Assembly: GCA_963761755.1 (NCBI GenBank)
Contig: CAVXIC010000020.1
Location: forward strand, 62,001 to 126,000
Length of the DNA stretch: 64,000 bases
From: CAJXVA01 sp963761755
Lineage (GTDB): Bacteria; Myxococcota_A; Polyangia; Nannocystales; Nannocystaceae
Direction of reading: 5' to 3'
Positions 33,544 through 41,624 of the stretch are shown piece after piece; the first letter of the stretch is position 1, and each line of letters begins with the position of its first letter. The translations under genes and the position numbers were made by a program. Below the pieces are notes generated by a model. It had not been told where the DNA came from, made no database searches, and saw nothing but the letters and a program-made list of their open reading frames with translations.

Positions 33544-34829
33544 CTCGTTCCCTTCTCGCCCCACGACCCGACGGGCAGGCCGGCCGCGCTCTCGACAGCG
33601 GCGCGCGCCCGCGCGACGTCGAGGCGAGCCTGCACGTAGCCCAGTTGCGCCTCGAGTAACTCCCTTTGCAGCAAGACCAGCTCGACGTACGTCACCTTGC
33701 CCTCGCTGTACTGCTCCCGCAGCAGCCGTAGATTCTCGTTCTGCGCTCTCAGCACACCCGCGTCGTAGACGGACGCGGCCTTGCTGGCCGCGATGAGACG
33801 AGCACTGCTCGCCCGGATCTCTGCCTCCGCACGGAGTTCCAGAGCCGTTGCCTCGGCACGACGGCGCTTGGTCGTCGCGCCCGCTCGCTGACGTCTCCCT
33901 CGGTTTCGATTGAGCGTAGGCAGCCAGAGGCCGACCGTCCCCAAGATGACGCTGTCTTGCTCCTCGAAGCTGTATGTTGCCCCGAGGCTCAAGTCCGGCC
34001 ACGCCTGCGCGCGTGCGAGTGATTCCCCGTGAGCTGCCGCCTTCGTCCGCCGCGACGAGGCGAGAAGGTCGGGGCGTTCCTTGGCCGCCCTGGCAACGAG
34101 CTTGTCGACGCCGGGGATGTCGGCGACGCTCGGAAGGGCTCCCTTGGGAATGAGCGGGCGACTTGGGGGCATCCCGACGACCGCAGCAAGCTCAACCCGC
34201 GCAGCAACGGTGTCGGCCTCGGCAGCAAGCGTCTTGCGTCGGGCCTCCGCGACGCGGATCTTGGCCGCGTTGAGTGCCGTGGGCGAGTCCGCACCAGCGT
34301 CCACGCGAGTCTGCGCGACGTCTCTGATCCCGGCGACGAGCGCCTCGTTCTCCTTCGCGAGGCGAAGTCGCTCCTCTGCGGCGAGACCGTCGAGGAACAC
34401 CATGGCCACCAGGAGGTCGAGCCGCCTCTGGGTGTCCGCGCTGTCGTACTCCGCGGCCTCCAGCTCGTCGCGGGCTGCCCTGATTCGCTTTCGGCGTTGT
34501 CCGGCGACCTCGAAGCGCTGTCGCACGGACGCCTGGAACTGGGGCTGCAGCGCCGGCGAGCCCACCGTGCTCAGCCGCGGCCCGAGGCCGAACTGCACGT
34601 ACGCGCCGTCGATGAGGAGCGCTTTGCTGGTCGTGAGATCGCCGCGCGCCTGACCGACGCCCGCCTTGGCGGACTCCAGGACGGGGCTATGCTCCCTCGC
34701 CAGCTCGAGGGCGGTGTCGAGGTCGACCGCTCTTGCTCCGGTTGGCGGTCCGGCTTTGGCCACGGACGCCTTGACGAGGAGCGCCAACACCGTCAGCGCG
34801 AGTATTTGAAAGGTTCGGTTCGTGCTCAC
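33540..34829 (-). CDS. czcC: outer-membrane efflux protein (CzcC/TolC family)
   Basis: A 429-residue protein with a signal peptide (ILALTVLALLVKASVAKA) and the two tandem helical hairpin repeats of the outer-membrane efflux family. Typical elements are LDTALELAREHSPVLESAKA, QRFEVAGQRRKRIRAARDEL, LNAAKIRVAEARRKTLAAEA and YSEGKVTYVELVLLQRELLE. It should form the outer-membrane channel of the pump with CzcB and CzcA. The start is a GTG at 34829 and no ATG fits the frame. The TGA overlaps the CzcB ATG. Confidence 0.9.
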   Translation of the reverse strand: MSTNRTFQILALTVLALLVKASVAKAGPPTGARAVDLDTALELAREHSPVLESAKAGVGQARGDLTTSKALLIDGAYVQFGLGPRLSTVGSPALQPQFQASVRQRFEVAGQRRKRIRAARDELEAAEYDSADTQRRLDLLVAMVFLDGLAAEERLRLAKENEALVAGIRDVAQTRVDAGADSPTALNAAKIRVAEARRKTLAAEADTVAARVELAAVVGMPPSRPLIPKGALPSVADIPGVDKLVARAAKERPDLLASSRRTKAAAHGESLARAQAWPDLSLGATYSFEEQDSVILGTVGLWLPTLNRNRGRRQRAGATTKRRRAEATALELRAEAEIRASSARLIAASKAASVYDAGVLRAQNENLRLLREQYSEGKVTYVELVLLQRELLEAQLGYVQARLDVARARAAVESAAGLPVGSWGEKGTR

Positions 34830-34909
34830 TGTTCATCCATCCGTCGATCATCGATCACACAGGCAGCAAGGCGGTCCAGCGGACACCTCGCCTCCTCTGG
34901 GTTTCGAGA

Positions 34910-35257
34910 TCAGCGGGGAGGATGAAAGACCCGGGGACGAAAATCCCTGGGCGAAGCTTGATGCACCACCCAAGCATGGTTGGCTGGCCTTGCGACGATA
35001 GGCTCCACGCCACCGACTGACGCCGGCCTCGTGAAACCGCTGCCGGGGCAGCAAAGACACCCGCACGGTTCGTTGTCTTGGTCGGCGGGCTCCTCACGCT
35101 CGTCTTCAGGGCTGGACTCTGCCGCCGGACCGGAAACTCCGTCCGCTGCTGACGCGTCCTCGAGACCGGCAACCGGCGAGTCACACGCGCAAGCCTCTCG
35201 CATCGTCACGAGGGCGAGGATCACCGCAACGAGGACCGCCGCGATCCGGCCGATCAT
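34910..35257 (-). CDS. small exported Cys-rich protein of the czc operon
   Basis: A 115-residue protein with an N-terminal hydrophobic segment (IAAVLVAVILALVTM), then REACACD. An acidic spacer leads to the cluster EPCGCLCCPGSG (four Cys in six residues) and a His-containing C-terminal tail. The layout suggests a periplasmic metal-binding peptide, comparable in position to small accessory proteins of czc/ncc operons but not homologous to any I recognise. Its ATG overlaps the ArsR stop (ATGA), so it is translated from the same mRNA. Confidence 0.65.
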   Translation of the reverse strand: MIGRIAAVLVAVILALVTMREACACDSPVAGLEDASAADGVSGPAAESSPEDEREEPADQDNEPCGCLCCPGSGFTRPASVGGVEPIVARPANHAWVVHQASPRDFRPRVFHPPR

Positions 35258-35655
35258 CGAGGCCTCCGTCCGTGTCCCAGGTGAGCGAGCGCCTCGTTGA
35301 GCATTCCCAACACGCAGCCGTCGACGGCGGAGTAGTAGACCAGTTTGCCTTCGGCGCGAAAGCGGAGGACCCCCGCGCGACGCATGATCTGAAGGTGGTG
35401 GGAGACCGCCGAGACCGACATCTCCAGAACCTGGGCCAAGTCGCAGACGCAGAGTTCTTCGGAGGACAGGGCCAGCAAGATCTTGGCACGCGTGGGGTTG
35501 GCCACCGCCTTGAACAAATCAGCTGTGGCCAGGGCGACCTCGTCGCCGAGCAGTGACTCCCGCACACGCCGAACTCGATCCGCGTCGAAGGAGAAGACCT
35601 GACACTCCGCGCCGGGATCATCGGCTCGTGCTGTGCTGTGGTTCTCGCTCGCCAT
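35254..35655 (-). CDS. ArsR/SmtB-family metal-responsive repressor
   Basis: A 133-residue winged-helix repressor: LFKAVANPTRAKILLALSSE, then ELCVCDLAQVL. The CVC pair in the recognition-adjacent helix is the ArsR/CadC-type thiol metal site. The DNA-binding helix is MSVSAVSHHLQIMRRAGVLR and the wing is EGKLVYYSAVD. A further Cys is in the C-terminal helix (DGCVLGML) and another at CQVFSF near the N-terminus. The ATG at 35655 is chosen because the longer TTG start lies in the promoter. It is the first gene of the czc operon and presumably represses it via the palindrome at 35670-35685. Confidence 0.9.
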   Translation of the reverse strand: MASENHSTARADDPGAECQVFSFDADRVRRVRESLLGDEVALATADLFKAVANPTRAKILLALSSEELCVCDLAQVLEMSVSAVSHHLQIMRRAGVLRFRAEGKLVYYSAVDGCVLGMLNEALAHLGHGRRPR

Positions 35656-35669
35656 CCTCTTATCCACGA

Positions 35670-35699
35670 CATTCAAGAGAATGTTGGATCGTTTGTCAA
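35670..35699 (-). promoter_or_regulatory. arsR-czc promoter with overlapping operator
   Basis: On the minus strand: TTGACA (35694-35699), a 17-bp spacer, then TTGAAT (35671-35676) as a weak -10. A perfect inverted repeat, ACATTC-4-GAATGT (about 35670-35685), covers the -10. An ArsR dimer bound there would block RNA polymerase, the classical arrangement for this family. Confidence 0.7.
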
Positions 35700-35837
35700 C
35701 CGCCAGGCGTGGCCAGACTGCCGACTACGCCTAGAATGTGGCATAAATAGTTGTATTTACTGGATAAGTACCATGGTCATTCGCGCTTGCGTGGGCTCCT
35801 CGATCCTATATCCTCTCAAGTGTTCGAACGAGGCTCC

Positions 35838-36233
35838 ATGCAAGATCCGACGTACGCCCTGACCAAACGCCTCGCCTCCACGAGCTTCGAAGACGCTGTG
35901 CGGACCGCGACCGACGCTCTGAAACGGGAAGGCTTCGGCATCCTGACGGAGATAGACGTCAAGGAAACTCTGAAGCGAAAGCTGGATGTGGAGTTCCGGC
36001 GCTACTTGATCCTCGGCGCCTGCAACCCGGCGCTCGCGCACCGAGCCCTGTCGGCGGAGCCGCTCATCGGCTTGCTTTTGCCATGCAACGTCGTGATTGC
36101 CGAGGAAGACGAGGGCACGACCGTCTCGATCGGCAACCCGCGGGAGATGTTCCGCATCGTCGACAACCCCGACTTGGACAACATCGTCGATGAGCTCGAA
36201 GCCAAGCTCCGACGCGTCGTTGCAGGGCTATGA
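35838..36233 (+). CDS. DUF302-family protein
   Basis: A 131-residue protein matching the DUF302 layout throughout: SFEDAVRTATDALKREGFGI, LTEIDVKETLKRKLDVEF, YLILGACNPALAHRALSAEP, LIGLLLPCNVVIAEE, VSIGNPREMFRI. No signal peptide. DUF302 genes often sit beside metal or sulphur-stress regulators, which fits here: it diverges from the arsR-czc operon and overlaps a truncated ArsR-type gene. The ATG at 35838 is preceded by GAGG. The precise function of the family is unknown. Confidence 0.85.
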   Translation: MQDPTYALTKRLASTSFEDAVRTATDALKREGFGILTEIDVKETLKRKLDVEFRRYLILGACNPALAHRALSAEPLIGLLLPCNVVIAEEDEGTTVSIGNPREMFRIVDNPDLDNIVDELEAKLRRVVAGL

Positions 36234-36359
36234 GCGCCAAGACGGATCGAGAACGGACGGGGCGCCAGCAGGAGGGCCGCGGCACGCCGTCGGGAGCATG
36301 CGGCGTCTTTGTCGTGGACGAAGAGCGCGTGTCCAGAGCACGCGAACACGCACTTGATC
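36230..36359 (+). pseudogene. ArsR-family regulator, N-terminus only
   Basis: ATGA overlap with the DUF302 stop. It reads MSAKTDRERTGRQQEGRG, then CGVFVVDEERVSRAREHALD. The latter aligns with CQVFSFDADRVRRVRESLL of the intact ArsR at 35254-35655. The reading frame runs into the IS91-like terminus at 36360 before the helix-turn-helix. I infer a second metal regulator destroyed by the insertion. Confidence 0.65.
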
Positions 36360-36880
36360 GCGTTTAAGCGAAATGAAGTGGGAAAAAGCCGGGATGGAGG
36401 AGTACGGCGGGGGGCATGAGATGGCGGCGGGAGCGCAGGGGAGCGCCGGGGAGCAGCAGCGGGGTGTAGAGCGAAGCTGAGCCAGCGAGTGCCAAACCAT
36501 TCAACGAGAAAACGCGCTGCGACAGGGGACCCAGACGCACGGAGTCCAACTCGCAGGCACGCCGAGACGAGCGCGGTGCGAAACGAAGCGCTGGTGGAGC
36601 GAGACTCAGTGGGCTGCGGGCGATGGAGAGAACAGCAGGAGTTGTCCGACAGGAGGGGCTCGCGGCGGCGGCCGAGCACCGCGGAGCTCGGCGGCAATCT
36701 CCTGCGGTGTGGTGACGGCCCGGATGACGCGCATGGGCCCGCAGCAGCAAGAGCCTTGGTGCCCTGATCAACACCAAACGCGGCGATGGCGCAAAGCCCA
36801 CCGAGAACGCGGCTGTTCATGCCACCGCCTTCAGATCGGCCCGCGCGTCGCGGATGATCGCCCATGACGAGTGCAGGAAC
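36360..36880 (-). mobile_element. IS91-like oriIS end plus captured lspA/CDF sequence (copy F)
   Basis: It starts GCGTTTAAGCGAAATGAAG and keeps 389 bp of element sequence to 36748. It then switches to the first 24 codons of lspA (36749-36820, MNSRVLGGLCAIAAFGVDQG) and the last 20 codons of the CDF transporter (36817-36880). The whole 521 bp looks identical to 37849-38369. It is a second copy of a composite unit, not an independent insertion. Confidence 0.9.
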
Positions 36881-37039
36881 AGCACGCCGTAGTACAGGAC
36901 GGTGTGGGCCCGCGGCGGCGGGACGAGTGCACACAGCCGGGCGAGAAAGGTGTCGGGGGTTATCTGGGCGTAGGTGGCCCCGAAGCGATTGGGCTTCTTG
37001 AAGTGCACCCGAACCTGTCCGTCGGGGGTGCGCTGTACG
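36881..37039 (-). mobile_element. internal IS91-like transposase fragment
   Basis: About 160 bp encoding HTVLYYGV, PDTFLARLCALVPPPRA and VRVHFKKPNRFGATYAQ in the transposase frame, fused in frame to the end of the CDF fragment. Beyond 37039 the sequence is unrelated (GATGTCC... on the minus strand). A splice between two element copies. Confidence 0.75.
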
Positions 37040-37236
37040 TCGCCCTCTTTAAACTCTGGCTCGAAGTGTCCCACCGGATGTTGTCACGCAGGGAGCGGAG
37101 ACCGCCGGTCCGGGACCTTCTCTCTTCTTTGCAGCAGATCCGGCACCCACTCGAAATCCCGAAGCCCCCACAAAAAATCGGACAGGCTCGAGGCAGGCGT
37201 TCCGGCTCACCGGTTCGGGATCATCCTGCGTCCGTC

Positions 37237-37725
37237 TTAGCTCTTTCGCTGCCACGGCGTTCGTTGCCACTCTCCGCGCCTTGTTCCCTCTTCAATGGCG
37301 GCTACATAGTCATCCAAGAGCTGCCAAAGGAGAACGTGCTCCGGATGGACACAACGGAAGTTGAACCCCCACAGTGGGCTCTGAGGGTTCGAACTCGCAA
37401 GCCCGGTCGTAAGCATCCCGGCAAGCGGATAGTCGTCGCGGCGCCGCACAGCCAGCACCTTTCCCGGCGGGACCCGAGTCTCTTGTTTTCCACACACCTC
37501 GCATACACTGGCAGAATCCGAGTGAGCACGCGCGCGCGACATCATACGGACTCCGGTTTCATACATGGGATGTGCCTTGAGACAACGCTCATGGAAAATC
37601 CCCGACGAGAGTTCGTATAGTCTGTCTTTTCGATTCGCTGTCAGTCCCCGCATGCTTGCCGGCCGTTCAGAAAGGAACGACTCTCCGCAAGCGTCGCAAG
37701 TTGTCCTATTCGTTACCAGGACCAT
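37237..37725 (-). CDS. small putative zinc-ribbon protein, foreign-looking
   Basis: A 162-residue protein. It has Cys pairs spaced like zinc ribbons: TTCDACGESF near the N-terminus, SVCEVCGKQE in the middle, and lone FRCVHPEH and ERCLKAHP motifs. No signal or membrane segment. Its local base composition is clearly less GC-rich than the surroundings, and it lies between IS91-like pieces, so it is probably imported. The 200 bp downstream (37040-37236) hold no recognisable gene. Function unknown; the start ATG at 37725 has no strong Shine-Dalgarno sequence. Confidence 0.5.
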   Translation of the reverse strand: MVLVTNRTTCDACGESFLSERPASMRGLTANRKDRLYELSSGIFHERCLKAHPMYETGVRMMSRARAHSDSASVCEVCGKQETRVPPGKVLAVRRRDDYPLAGMLTTGLASSNPQSPLWGFNFRCVHPEHVLLWQLLDDYVAAIEEGTRRGEWQRTPWQRKS

Positions 37726-37728
37726 GAT

Positions 37729-37848
37729 TTAGAAGCCGTAGAATTTTCCGATGGTGTACGTCCCGTCCTCGAACAGTTCAATCAGCCACGAACTGGACTG
37801 CGTTTCACTTTCTCGAAGGAACGAAAGGTCGCTTAGACTAGGACCATA
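37729..37848 (-). pseudogene. C-terminal fragment of an unknown protein
   Basis: The reading frame SLSDLSFLRESETQSSSWLI then ELFEDGTYTIGKFYGF ends at 37729, 3 bp before the start of the zinc-ribbon gene. Its upstream part is replaced by the IS91-like end at 37849. It shares the lower GC content of its neighbour, so the two were probably a foreign operon. Confidence 0.45.
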
Positions 37849-38237
37849 GCGTTTAAGCGAAATGAAGTGGGAAAAAGCCGGGATGGAGGAGTACGGCGGG
37901 GGGCATGAGATGGCGGCGGGAGCGCAGGGGAGCGCCGGGGAGCAGCAGCGGGGTGTAGAGCGAAGCTGAGCCAGCGAGTGCCAAACCATTCAACGAGAAA
38001 ACGCGCTGCGACAGGGGACCCAGACGCACGGAGTCCAACTCGCAGGCACGCCGAGACGAGCGCGGTGCGAAACGAAGCGCTGGTGGAGCGAGACTCAGTG
38101 GGCTGCGGGCGATGGAGAGAACAGCAGGAGTTGTCCGACAGGAGGGGCTCGCGGCGGCGGCCGAGCACCGCGGAGCTCGGCGGCAATCTCCTGCGGTGTG
38201 GTGACGGCCCGGATGACGCGCATGGGCCCGCAGCAGC
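37849..38237 (-). mobile_element. IS91-like oriIS-end fragment (copy G)
   Basis: 389 bp from GCGTTTAAGCGAAATGAAG to the stretch GGCCCGCAGCAGC, identical by eye to 36360-36748. It is joined to lspA at 38237. With the intact element 1.05 kb away it brackets the ArsR-CDF-lspA module in direct orientation. Confidence 0.9.
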
Positions 38238-38309
38238 AAGAGCCTTGGTGCCCTGATCAACACCAAACGCGGCGATGGCGCAAAGCCCACCGAGAACGCG
38301 GCTGTTCAT
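38238..38309 (-). pseudogene. lspA: signal peptidase II, first 24 codons only
   Basis: MNSRVLGGLCAIAAFGVDQG then TKAL matches the N-terminal helix and the conserved DQxTK of lipoprotein signal peptidase. The ATG overlaps the TGA of the CDF transporter gene. The rest is replaced by the IS91-like fragment. CDF-lspA pairs beside an ArsR regulator are known from mobile metal-resistance modules of alphaproteobacteria (recalled, not searched). Confidence 0.7.
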
Positions 38310-39160
38310 GCCACCGCCTTCAGATCGGCCCGCGCGTCGCGGATGATCGCCCATGACGAGTGCAGGAACAGTCCGGCGATCCCGAACGCGACGATAAGAT
38401 CGGGCCAAGCGCTGCCCAGCCAAACCACTAGCCCAGCGGCGATAACGACTGCGGCGTTGCCGATGGCGTCGTTACGCGAGAAAAGCCAGACAGCGCGCAT
38501 GTTCGCATCGCCCTTGCGGTACCGCAACAACGGCAGCACGGAGATGACATTTATCACAAGAGCAATCAGGCCCAGAATCCCCATCAATGTGGCGTCTGGG
38601 GTTGTCGGCTCGAATGCCCTTATGATGGTCGTGCTAAAGACCCCAAGGCCAAGCAGGCCGAGAAAGATGCCCTGGATCAGGGCAGAGCGTGCCCGCCAGA
38701 GAAGGCTCCATCCGATGGCAAGAAGCCCCAAGAAAGTGATCGCGCCATCGCCGATGAAATCCAGCGCGTCGGCCTTCACCGCCTGTGACCCGGCAATAAA
38801 CCCACCAATCATTTCCAGAACGCCGTAACCGACATTTAGAATCACGACGATCCAGAGCGCGCGGCGGTAGCCCGGGTCCTGATGGGCCGCACTTTGCTGA
38901 AGGTCCTCGTCGCTCTCGATGCGGTCGAACCCATATCCCGTTGTCTCAACGGCTTTTTCAATCTCCGGCAGGCTTGCTTCAGGGACTTTCAGAGTCATGA
39001 TATGGGTCGCCGCTGATACTTTCACTGCGTCGGGCGCGACACCCGCAGACTGCGCCGCCCGCTCGATCTGGGCGGCATCCTTGGCGCAATCCATTCCGGA
39101 AACCCGGTAACGGACGGGCGACGTATCTGCTGTCGATCGGGTGCTTTCGGTGTTGGCCAT
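38306..39160 (-). CDS. CDF cation efflux transporter with N-terminal HMA-like domain
   Basis: A 284-residue protein. Residues 15-75 are a heavy-metal-associated-like domain (YRVSGMDCAKDAAQIE, with only the first Cys of GMxCxxC kept; VSAATHIMTLKV). Six membrane helices of the cation-diffusion-facilitator family follow. The metal-site helices read VKADALDFIGDGAITFLG and FSRNDAIGNAAVVIAAG. It lacks a long His-rich loop and a C-terminal cytoplasmic domain, as in the short CDF subgroup. The ATG at 39160 has GGAG 9 nt upstream. It diverges from a truncated ArsR-type regulator. Codon use and GC content are lower than in neighbours, so it was probably acquired from a proteobacterium. Confidence 0.88.
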   Translation of the reverse strand: MANTESTRSTADTSPVRYRVSGMDCAKDAAQIERAAQSAGVAPDAVKVSAATHIMTLKVPEASLPEIEKAVETTGYGFDRIESDEDLQQSAAHQDPGYRRALWIVVILNVGYGVLEMIGGFIAGSQAVKADALDFIGDGAITFLGLLAIGWSLLWRARSALIQGIFLGLLGLGVFSTTIIRAFEPTTPDATLMGILGLIALVINVISVLPLLRYRKGDANMRAVWLFSRNDAIGNAAVVIAAGLVVWLGSAWPDLIVAFGIAGLFLHSSWAIIRDARADLKAVA

Positions 39161-39197
39161 CGGTGCAATACTCCTGCTAAAGTGGATCAAGTTCAAA

Positions 39198-39219
39198 CAT
39201 ATCAGCAAGGAGTGATATG
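39198..39219 (+). promoter_or_regulatory. inverted repeat in the ArsR/CDF divergent promoter
   Basis: CATATCA-8-TGATATG (39198-39204 and 39213-39219), a perfect 7-bp inverted repeat enclosing the AAGGAG ribosome-binding site of the truncated regulator. Position and AT-rich arms suit an ArsR/SmtB-type operator controlling both divergent genes. Confidence 0.55.
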
Positions 39220-39291
39220 ATGCAAGTCTTCGCCGATCGCAATGCTGCGGCCGCTGGCATCGAGCGTAGGGCAAAGCTCTTTCGCGGTCTT
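39220..39291 (+). pseudogene. ArsR-family regulator, first 24 codons only
   Basis: AAGGAG is followed by two ATG codons; the second gives MQVFADRNAAAAGIERRAKL then FRGLA, the usual N-terminus of ArsR-type regulators (the KLFRALADPTRL motif). The frame is cut at 39292 by the end of the intact IS91-like element. With the repressor gone, the CDF gene should be constitutive unless another ArsR acts on it. Confidence 0.7.
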
Positions 39292-41501
39292 GCGTTTAAG
39301 CGAAATGAAGTGGGAAAAAGCCGGGATGGAGGAGTACGGCGGGGGGCATGAGATGGCGGCGGGAGCGCAGGGGAGCGCCGGGGAGCAGCAGCGGGGTGTA
39401 GAGCGAAGCTGAGCCAGCGAGTGCCAAACCATTCAACGAGAAAACGCGCTGCGACAGGGGACCCAGACGCACGGAGTCCAACTCGCAGGCACGCCGAGAC
39501 GAGCGCGGTGCGAAACGAAGCGCTGGTGGAGCGAGACTCAGTGGGCTGCGGGCGATGGAGAGAACAGCAGGAGTTGTCCGACAGGAGGGGCTCGCGGCGG
39601 CGGCCGAGCACCGCGGAGCTCGGCGGCAATCTCCTGCGGTGTGGTGACGGCCCGGATGACGCGCATGGGCCCGCAGCAGCGGGAGCACACGGAGATGTCG
39701 ACGCGGAAGACGCGGGCGAGGAGCGTCATCCACGGCAGGCGAGAGGGGGCAGCGTCGCGGAGCTGAGCGTGCAGCAAGGTGGTGATGGCGGGGAGCTCGA
39801 GCTGGCCGCGAGGGATGAAGAGGGACAGCTGCTTGGGCGGGGGTTCGGGCTCGTCGGCACGAGGCACGATGGCGGAGCGCAGCTTGTGGTGGGCCGAAAG
39901 CACGCCGTAGTACAGGACGGTGTGGGCCCGCGGCGGAGGCACGAGGGCACACAGCCGGGCGAGAAAGGTGTCGGCGCTCATCTGGGCGAAGGTGGCCCCG
40001 AAGCGATTGGGCTTCTTGAAGTGCACCCGAACCTGCCCGTCGGCGGTGCGCGCCACGGCATCGAGGGCGAAGGGCGGGCGCAGGAGATAGCGACACACCC
40101 GCTCGAGGCGCTTGCGGTCGCGCCCGTCGACGGTGACGGCGGCGTGCAGCTGCATGCCGAAACCGCGGACGAGCATCGGCGAGGCGGGCGGCGCAGCGCA
40201 GGGCGAGGGTCCGACGGCACGCAGCGGAAGGCCGAGCTGGACGCAGGCCACGAGCGCTTCGTCCACAGGCTCGCCGTCATCGCCGCCGACCTCGAGGTGC
40301 TCGGCCAAGTCGGCGTGCAGCCGCTGCAGCGTCCGCAACAGGTCCTGCTCGCCGAGGCCGATGGCCGGCATGAACGCGACCGCGTCGCCTGCCACCGCCG
40401 GCGTCTCGAAACAGCCATCGGTGACCAGCGCATGCAGATGCACGAACAAGCCCAGGTCACTGCGGAAGCGCTGCACCACGATGAGCACCCCGGGGTGCAG
40501 GTCGCTGCTGCTGCGCAACCCGTGCTCGCGCTTGCTCTGCTGCCGCAGCGTCTGCATCACCCGCTTGGCAAAGCACTGACACACCCGCCCGAGCAGCGGC
40601 CGGTCGTAGCCCAGCCGGACTGCCATCGGGCCCTCGAAGCTCAGCACCCACTGCCGCCACGGAACCTCAGGCAAGCGGTGCTCGACCAAGAGCGCCGCGG
40701 TCTCGGCCATGCGCCGGCCCATGCATGAGGGGCAGATGCCGCGGCTCTTGCAGGCGAACGGGACGCGTAGGCTGTCGCCGCAGCGGCGGCACTGGGCCAC
40801 CAAGAAGCCGTGCTCGAAGTCTCCGCAGGTGATGAACGCTTCGAGCTCGTCCCGCACGAATCCCGGCAGCGAGCCGGCGCGCTCCTCGAGCCGCTCGCGG
40901 AACGCAGGCCAGTGCTCGCGCACCACAGCGAGGGCGTCGCTGTCCTGGGTGGTCCGCGGAACGTAGCGCGCCTGGGCGTGACAGCTGGCCACTGCACGGC
41001 GCTGCCGATGCGCGTGCCGGGCCGCTCACGACGCGCCGTGTTCTCCCGCCGTTGCGCGGCTCATGGGTCGCCAGGTGGCCCGCGGGCGGGCCACCGGACC
41101 ACATCATTGGCCACGACGTCGAACGCGAGCCCGCGAGACAGCAGCTCCTCTCAGGCGGCATCGCCACGACGACCACGACGACCCCGGCCGGAAACGAGAA
41201 ACTCCCGCCGAGGACGGAGGTCGAGGCAAAGAGCAGGCCGATGCCGGCACCCCGCAAGACAGCGAGGGCACGGGCGCCAACGCGAGCGGCCCGCCTCCAG
41301 CGGGCTGGCGAGCAGCAAGGCCCCGCAACCGAGCGGGTATAGGGCGGGGGTCCGAAGAAGCGTGGCCCCGTGAGCCCGTGGGGCACGGGTCGCCACGGGA
41401 GTGGGAGTATTCGGAAGCGGCAGGTGCAGAGGGCTCGTTTCCAACCTCGACTTCGGTGACCTCGACGCAGATCCTTGCAGGAGCTGCCCAACACGGAGCT
41501 G
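39292..41501 (-). mobile_element. intact IS91-like rolling-circle element (about 2.2 kb)
   Basis: The left (oriIS-side) end is GCGTTTAAGCGAAATGAAG, 246 bp beyond the transposase stop. The right end is ...CACGGAGCTG at 41501, deduced from where identity with copy D stops. There are no terminal inverted repeats, as expected for IS91/ISCR elements. CAAG lies next to the left end on the element strand (CGCTTAAACG then CAAG), matching the known IS91 target preference (GAAC/CAAG). The 500 bp between the transposase start and the right end hold no clear gene. It is the likely source of the fragments elsewhere in the window. Confidence 0.85.
39538..40992 (-). CDS. IS91-family HUH transposase
   Basis: A 484-residue intact rolling-circle transposase. 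The N-terminal zinc-binding domain has Cys68, Cys71, Cys81, Cys87 and Cys90 (CRRCGD, CKSRGICPSC). The HUH metal motif is HLH at 185-187 (GLFVHLHALVTDG). The catalytic Tyr region is RVCRYLLRPPFALD (Tyr302). A C-terminal CSRCCGPM motif follows. It nicks at oriIS and replicates toward terIS. The start ATG is supported by agreement with copy D. No helper or accessory gene is present, as usual for the family. Confidence 0.92.
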   Translation of the reverse strand: MASCHAQARYVPRTTQDSDALAVVREHWPAFRERLEERAGSLPGFVRDELEAFITCGDFEHGFLVAQCRRCGDSLRVPFACKSRGICPSCMGRRMAETAALLVEHRLPEVPWRQWVLSFEGPMAVRLGYDRPLLGRVCQCFAKRVMQTLRQQSKREHGLRSSSDLHPGVLIVVQRFRSDLGLFVHLHALVTDGCFETPAVAGDAVAFMPAIGLGEQDLLRTLQRLHADLAEHLEVGGDDGEPVDEALVACVQLGLPLRAVGPSPCAAPPASPMLVRGFGMQLHAAVTVDGRDRKRLERVCRYLLRPPFALDAVARTADGQVRVHFKKPNRFGATFAQMSADTFLARLCALVPPPRAHTVLYYGVLSAHHKLRSAIVPRADEPEPPPKQLSLFIPRGQLELPAITTLLHAQLRDAAPSRLPWMTLLARVFRVDISVCSRCCGPMRVIRAVTTPQEIAAELRGARPPPRAPPVGQLLLFSPSPAAH

Positions 41502-41624
41502 CAGTCGGGCGGGTACGGCCTCGAGGGACGAGCACCGGGCAGGCCGGGAGCGTGCGTTGGTGCGAAGAGTCCTGGTCGTGCCCAATCCCCTGGCATCTCC
41601 CCAAAAAGGCCGCAAACCGGGGGC

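Noticed and set aside
3966..39300. A shared GAAC/CAAG target next to every IS91-type terminus
   Set aside because: Only the intact copy at 39292 has CAAG next to its end; the others show CTAT, CGAT, CTCG, CTCA or CTGT, so target choice cannot be claimed for all.
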